Shown here: positions 7,198 through 9,419 of the stretch, piece by piece
Numbering within the stretch: the stretch's first letter is position 1
How the letters are laid out: the number at the start of each line of letters is the position of its first letter
Assembly (NCBI GenBank): GCA_021775515.1
Contig: JAJFHR010000193.1
Coordinates: forward strand, 1 to 9,419
Reading direction: 5' to 3'
DNA: 9,419 nt
Source: Hyphomicrobiales bacterium
GTDB taxonomy: Bacteria; Pseudomonadota; Alphaproteobacteria; Rhizobiales; JAJFHR01
Made by a program: the position numbers and the translations under genes
Notes under the pieces: model-generated
The model's database searches: none
What the model was told of the DNA's origin: nothing
The model's input: only the letters and a program-made list of their open reading frames with translations

Positions 7198-8076
7198 ATG
7201 AGCGAAAATGTTCAATTAGAACAGCAAAAACATTCTGCGCGCGACTGGTTTGAAGGTCTGCGCGACGAAATTTGCCAGGCCTTCGAAATTCTCGAAGATG
7301 CACTCAGCGGTCCCCAGGATGACCGGCCCGCCGGGCGGTTTGTCCGCACGCCCTGGTCACGTGCTCACGGTACCGGCGGCGGCGGTGTTATGTCGATGAT
7401 GAAGGGCCGTGTATTCGAAAAAGTTGGGGTGCATACGTCCACTGTCTTTGGCGAATTTCAGCCCGAATTTCAAAAACAGATTGACGGTGCCGAAGAAGAT
7501 CCGCGTTTTTGGGCCAGCGGCATTTCCCTGATCGCCCATCCGCAAAACCCCCATGTGCCGACGGTTCACATGAATACCCGGTTTGTAGTCACCACCAAGA
7601 GCTGGTTTGGCGGCGGCGCAGATCTAACGCCGGTTTTGAATGATCGCCGCATCCAGGGCGACCCCGATGCGCAGGATTTTCATGCGGCGATGAAATCAGC
7701 CTGCGATCCCCATGAGGTCGCCGATTATCCGCACTTCAAAAAATGGTGTGATGAATATTTTTTTCTGCCTCATCGCCAGGAAATGCGAGGTATCGGCGGA
7801 ATTTTTTACGACCATCTCAATTCCGGCAACTGGGAGAATGATTTTGCCTTCACCCAGGATGTCGGCCGGGCCTTTTTAAACATTTATCCCAAGTTGGTCG
7901 CCCGCAACATGAACAAACCCTGGAGTGAAGCCGAACGCGAGGAACAGTTAATCCGACGCGGCCGTTACGTTGAGTTCAACCTGCTCTACGACCGCGGCAC
8001 GACCTTCGGCCTCAAGACCGGTGGAAATGTAGATTCGATCCTGTCATCAATGCCGCCCGAAGTGAAATGGCCGTAA
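7198..8076 (+). CDS. hemF: Oxygen-dependent coproporphyrinogen III oxidase
   Basis: HemF oxidatively decarboxylates two propionates of coproporphyrinogen III with O2, giving protoporphyrinogen IX for heme synthesis in the cytosol. The 292-residue product carries the family signatures in order: RTPWSRAHGTGGGGVMS (50-66), GVHTSTVFGEF (77-87), VPTVHMNTRFV (120-130), FGGGADLTP (137-145), RGIGGIFYDHL (197-207) and RRGRYVEFNLLYDRGTTFGL (253-272). It ends soon after the SMPPEVKW motif, a little shorter than the E. coli enzyme. The ATG at 7198 has AAAGGG 10 bases upstream. The frame is open back to an ATG at 7084 inside trmL, but that start has no support. Together with petABC it points to an aerobic life style. 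No terminator is obvious after the stop. Confidence 0.98.
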   Translation: MSENVQLEQQKHSARDWFEGLRDEICQAFEILEDALSGPQDDRPAGRFVRTPWSRAHGTGGGGVMSMMKGRVFEKVGVHTSTVFGEFQPEFQKQIDGAEEDPRFWASGISLIAHPQNPHVPTVHMNTRFVVTTKSWFGGGADLTPVLNDRRIQGDPDAQDFHAAMKSACDPHEVADYPHFKKWCDEYFFLPHRQEMRGIGGIFYDHLNSGNWENDFAFTQDVGRAFLNIYPKLVARNMNKPWSEAEREEQLIRRGRYVEFNLLYDRGTTFGLKTGGNVDSILSSMPPEVKWP

Positions 8077-8196
8077 GCGCAACCCGGCGTTTAAGAATAA
8101 ACATTTCTTTCACAGGCCGAAATCCCTTGTTAGTTAGGCTTGGGGTATTTAATCTCATGCAGGGTGATCGGAAATTATTGCAGACAGGGGGAAGTA

Positions 8197-8379
8197 ATGT
8201 CAAACAGACCTGCCAAATCCAAAACACCAGAAGTATTGCCAGATGAAGATCTCGATCAGGTAACCGGTGGCAGCAAGGAAACGCCGGGCTCGACAACCAA
8301 AACCGTCAAGTCCAAAACTCTGACTACCAGGGAAAAAGACAGCATTATTGTTGCATCCGGTGGTGGCAGCGGAATTTAG
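8197..8379 (+). CDS. Double-glycine-leader small peptide, copy 1 (bacteriocin- or RiPP-precursor-like)
   Basis: This 60-residue protein belongs to no family I can name, but it has the architecture of a secreted precursor peptide. Residues 14-25 (LPDEDLDQVTGG) fit the double-glycine leader consensus of peptides cut by C39-type ABC transporters: Leu at -12, an acidic residue at -8, Leu at -7, Val at -4, Gly at -2 and -1. The 35-residue part after it starts SKETPG. It is rich in Ser, Thr and Lys, has no Cys, Trp or other aromatic residue, and ends in DSIIVASGGGSGI. A strong AGGGGGA ribosome site lies 4 bases before the ATG. A same-frame TTG at 8140 is rejected because the paralogue downstream starts at the equivalent codon. 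The gene is 120 bases after hemF and 30 bases before its near-identical copy. No transporter or modifying enzyme is in view, so function is unknown. Confidence 0.82.
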   Translation: MSNRPAKSKTPEVLPDEDLDQVTGGSKETPGSTTKTVKSKTLTTREKDSIIVASGGGSGI

Positions 8380-8381
8380 CC
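8208..8381 (+). repeat. Direct repeat unit 1 (174 bases, coding)
   Basis: This stretch aligns without gaps to 8421-8594 at an offset of 213 bases, with 10 mismatches by eye (about 94% identity). It covers codon 5 to just past the stop of peptide copy 1. The first four codons and the ribosome sites of the two copies differ, which marks the left limit of similarity. It is a tandem gene duplication. Confidence 0.92.
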
Positions 8382-8409
8382 AAAAAATTGTTGCAGTTAG
8401 GAGCATGTT

Positions 8410-8592
8410 ATGCCGAAAAAACCTGCCAAATCCAAAACACCAGAAGTATTGCCAGACGAAGATCTCGATCAGGTAACCGGTGGCAGCAAGGAAACGCCGG
8501 GCGCAACAACCAAAACCGCCAAGTCCAAAACTCTGACTACCGGGGAAAAAGACAGCATTATTGTTGCACAAGGTGGTGGAAGCGGAATCTAG
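8410..8592 (+). CDS. Double-glycine-leader small peptide, copy 2 (bacteriocin- or RiPP-precursor-like)
   Basis: This is the second 60-residue copy, 53 of 60 residues identical to the first. The differences are S2P, N3K, R4K, S32A, V37A, R45G and S54Q. Residues 5-31, which include the whole double-glycine leader motif LPDEDLDQVTGG, are identical; only one silent change (GAT/GAC, codon 16) falls there. The remaining differences lie in the putative mature part. The sequence AKSKT occurs twice in this copy, at 6-10 and 37-41, once before and once after the Gly-Gly. A canonical AGGAG lies 6 bases before the ATG, so the copy has its own good translation start and is very likely expressed. With a 30-base gap and no terminator between them, the two genes should share one transcript. 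The role is unknown: microcin-like peptide, signal or modified peptide are all possible. Confidence 0.82.
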   Translation: MPKKPAKSKTPEVLPDEDLDQVTGGSKETPGATTKTAKSKTLTTGEKDSIIVAQGGGSGI

Positions 8593-8594
8593 CC
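8421..8594 (+). repeat. Direct repeat unit 2 (174 bases, coding)
   Basis: This is the partner of the unit at 8208-8381. The ten differences comprise three silent codon changes (codons 16, 57 and 60) and seven bases in four amino-acid-changing codons (32, 37, 45 and 54). Similarity ends just after the stop codon, at TAGCC. Confidence 0.92.
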
Positions 8595-8725
8595 GGAAAT
8601 TACCAGCCCCCAAACGATAGCCGGGGAAACTGACCGGCGATGTCAGAGCAGGCAGGGCGCAGCTGCTCAAAATGAAGGCAGATTAAAATTCAACGCCAAT
8701 ACCTGTTGGAAGTTGCTGGACAAAG

Positions 8726-9419
8726 TTAGGTCTGCTTTACCCGCCCGGCCACCAAATGTTGTTTGAACCACTCAATCGCTGCATGGCTGGTTTTGTCAAA
8801 TTGTTCCACGTAAGGCACAAAATGGCCGCCTGAGAGCAACAACAGCTTTTTAGGATGAAGGGCGTGTTCATAGGCATCAAGCGCCAGGTCCGTTGGCGTC
8901 ACCGTATCCTCAACAGCAACAACCATAAGCAGTGGCGTCGGGCTAATTCGCGATACCCACGTTCCAGGTTCATATTCCCGCGCCATCTCGGCAGACCGCA
9001 GGGTAATTTCATTAACATAGGCCGGTGCACGCTCGATGCTACCCATAAAAAAATCCCAACTATCTGCCCCTGGAAGCGCGCACGGTGTGGTCTCATCTTG
9101 CGAAACCACTGGAATCATCATCGGCGATTTGCCTAAAAATCGGGCCTCACGATCAGCGTTGAATGCCGCCAGAACTTTCGGCAATTGATCAGCCCGGGTT
9201 CGGCGGCTGGCGGCTATTGGCCCGCTGATTGTCGGAACCTGCGCGACGACACATTTGACGCGACGGTCAATCGCGCTGACCATGAGAACATGGCCGCCGC
9301 TGTAGCTGGTGCCCCAAACGCCAATATGCTCACGATCAACCTCCGGCAGGGTGCAGGCAAAGGTAATCGCGTGACGATAATCCCGAACCTGCCGGACCGG
9401 GTCAATTTCCTGACGCGGC
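8726..9419 (-). CDS. Alpha/beta hydrolase (partial, N-terminus outside window)
   Basis: About 230 residues of the C-terminal part are visible; the frame is open to the right edge. The nucleophile elbow is HIGVWGTSYSGGHVL with the likely catalytic Ser in GTSYS. VAVEDTVTP supplies the probable acid Asp, and LSGGHFVPYVEQF the catalytic His. The segment RRVKCVVAQVPTISG after the elbow resembles the YcjY/AF380-like and dienelactone-hydrolase-like group within the alpha/beta hydrolases. Such proteins are about 300 residues long, so roughly 70 N-terminal residues are missing. Substrate cannot be told from the sequence. It is convergent with the peptide genes, with a 133-base gap that shows no clear terminator. 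An in-frame ATG at 9283 is internal, because it lies after the nucleophile elbow. Confidence 0.9.
   Translation of the reverse strand, partial: PRQEIDPVRQVRDYRHAITFACTLPEVDREHIGVWGTSYSGGHVLMVSAIDRRVKCVVAQVPTISGPIAASRRTRADQLPKVLAAFNADREARFLGKSPMMIPVVSQDETTPCALPGADSWDFFMGSIERAPAYVNEITLRSAEMAREYEPGTWVSRISPTPLLMVVAVEDTVTPTDLALDAYEHALHPKKLLLLSGGHFVPYVEQFDKTSHAAIEWFKQHLVAGRVKQT

Noticed and set aside
8127..8153. Sigma-70 promoter for the peptide genes (TTGTTA ... TTTAAT)
   Set aside because: The spacer is only 15 bases and both hexamers are imperfect; a promoter is likely in the 120-base gap but these boxes are not convincing.
8197..8594. CRISPR-like array or toxin-antitoxin pair
   Set aside because: There are only two long units, both coding and nearly identical. 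The two products are paralogues, not a toxin with an unrelated partner.
8200..8670. Open minus-strand frame of 156 codons across both peptide genes, with an internal repeat of its own
   Set aside because: Its repetition just mirrors the duplicated plus-strand genes. It has no recognisable domain, while the plus-strand genes have good ribosome sites and a coherent leader motif.

Overview
The window looks like a chromosomal segment of a respiring alphaproteobacterium, possibly Rhodospirillales-like. The reasons are a three-gene petABC operon for the cytochrome bc1 complex, oxygen-dependent HemF, a divergently placed trmL-hemF pair, and methionine-salvage genes directly downstream of petC. I recall this order from alphaproteobacterial genomes. 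Lineage is inferred from gene content and order, not from a database comparison.

Layout. Positions 1-3587 (minus strand) hold a tight unit transcribed mtnP > apt > mtnA > class II aldolase, with gaps of 40, 42 and 5 bases. The aldolase runs off the left edge. Positions 3787-6442 (minus strand) hold petA > petB > petC, with gaps of 9 and 13 bases, followed by a strong hairpin terminator at 3732-3767. Positions 6443-6689 form a divergent control region with a TATAAT box for the plus strand and two inverted repeats. Plus-strand trmL and hemF follow, 31 bases apart. At 8197-8592 lie two tandem, nearly identical 60-codon genes on the plus strand. Each encodes a peptide with a canonical double-glycine leader. 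A minus-strand alpha/beta hydrolase fills 8726 to the right edge and is partial.

How the genes work together. MtnP splits methylthioadenosine into adenine and methylthioribose-1-phosphate. Apt recycles the adenine to AMP. MtnA isomerises the sugar phosphate to methylthioribulose-1-phosphate. A class II aldolase in the last position, with no mtnB, mtnC, mtnD or mtnK in view, suggests that the ribulose phosphate is cleaved to dihydroxyacetone phosphate and an aldehyde (the DHAP shunt known from Rhodospirillum rubrum) rather than taken through the classical Yang cycle. The bc1 genes and hemF serve aerobic respiration and heme supply.

The least expected part is the tandem peptide pair. The two copies have an identical leader up to the Gly-Gly and differ mainly in the part after it, the pattern of secreted or modified precursor peptides. 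No transporter, peptidase or modifying enzyme is visible nearby. All other genes are ordinary housekeeping genes. No RNA genes, insertion sequences, CRISPR arrays or prophage genes were seen, and no stretch over 300 bases lacks a gene.
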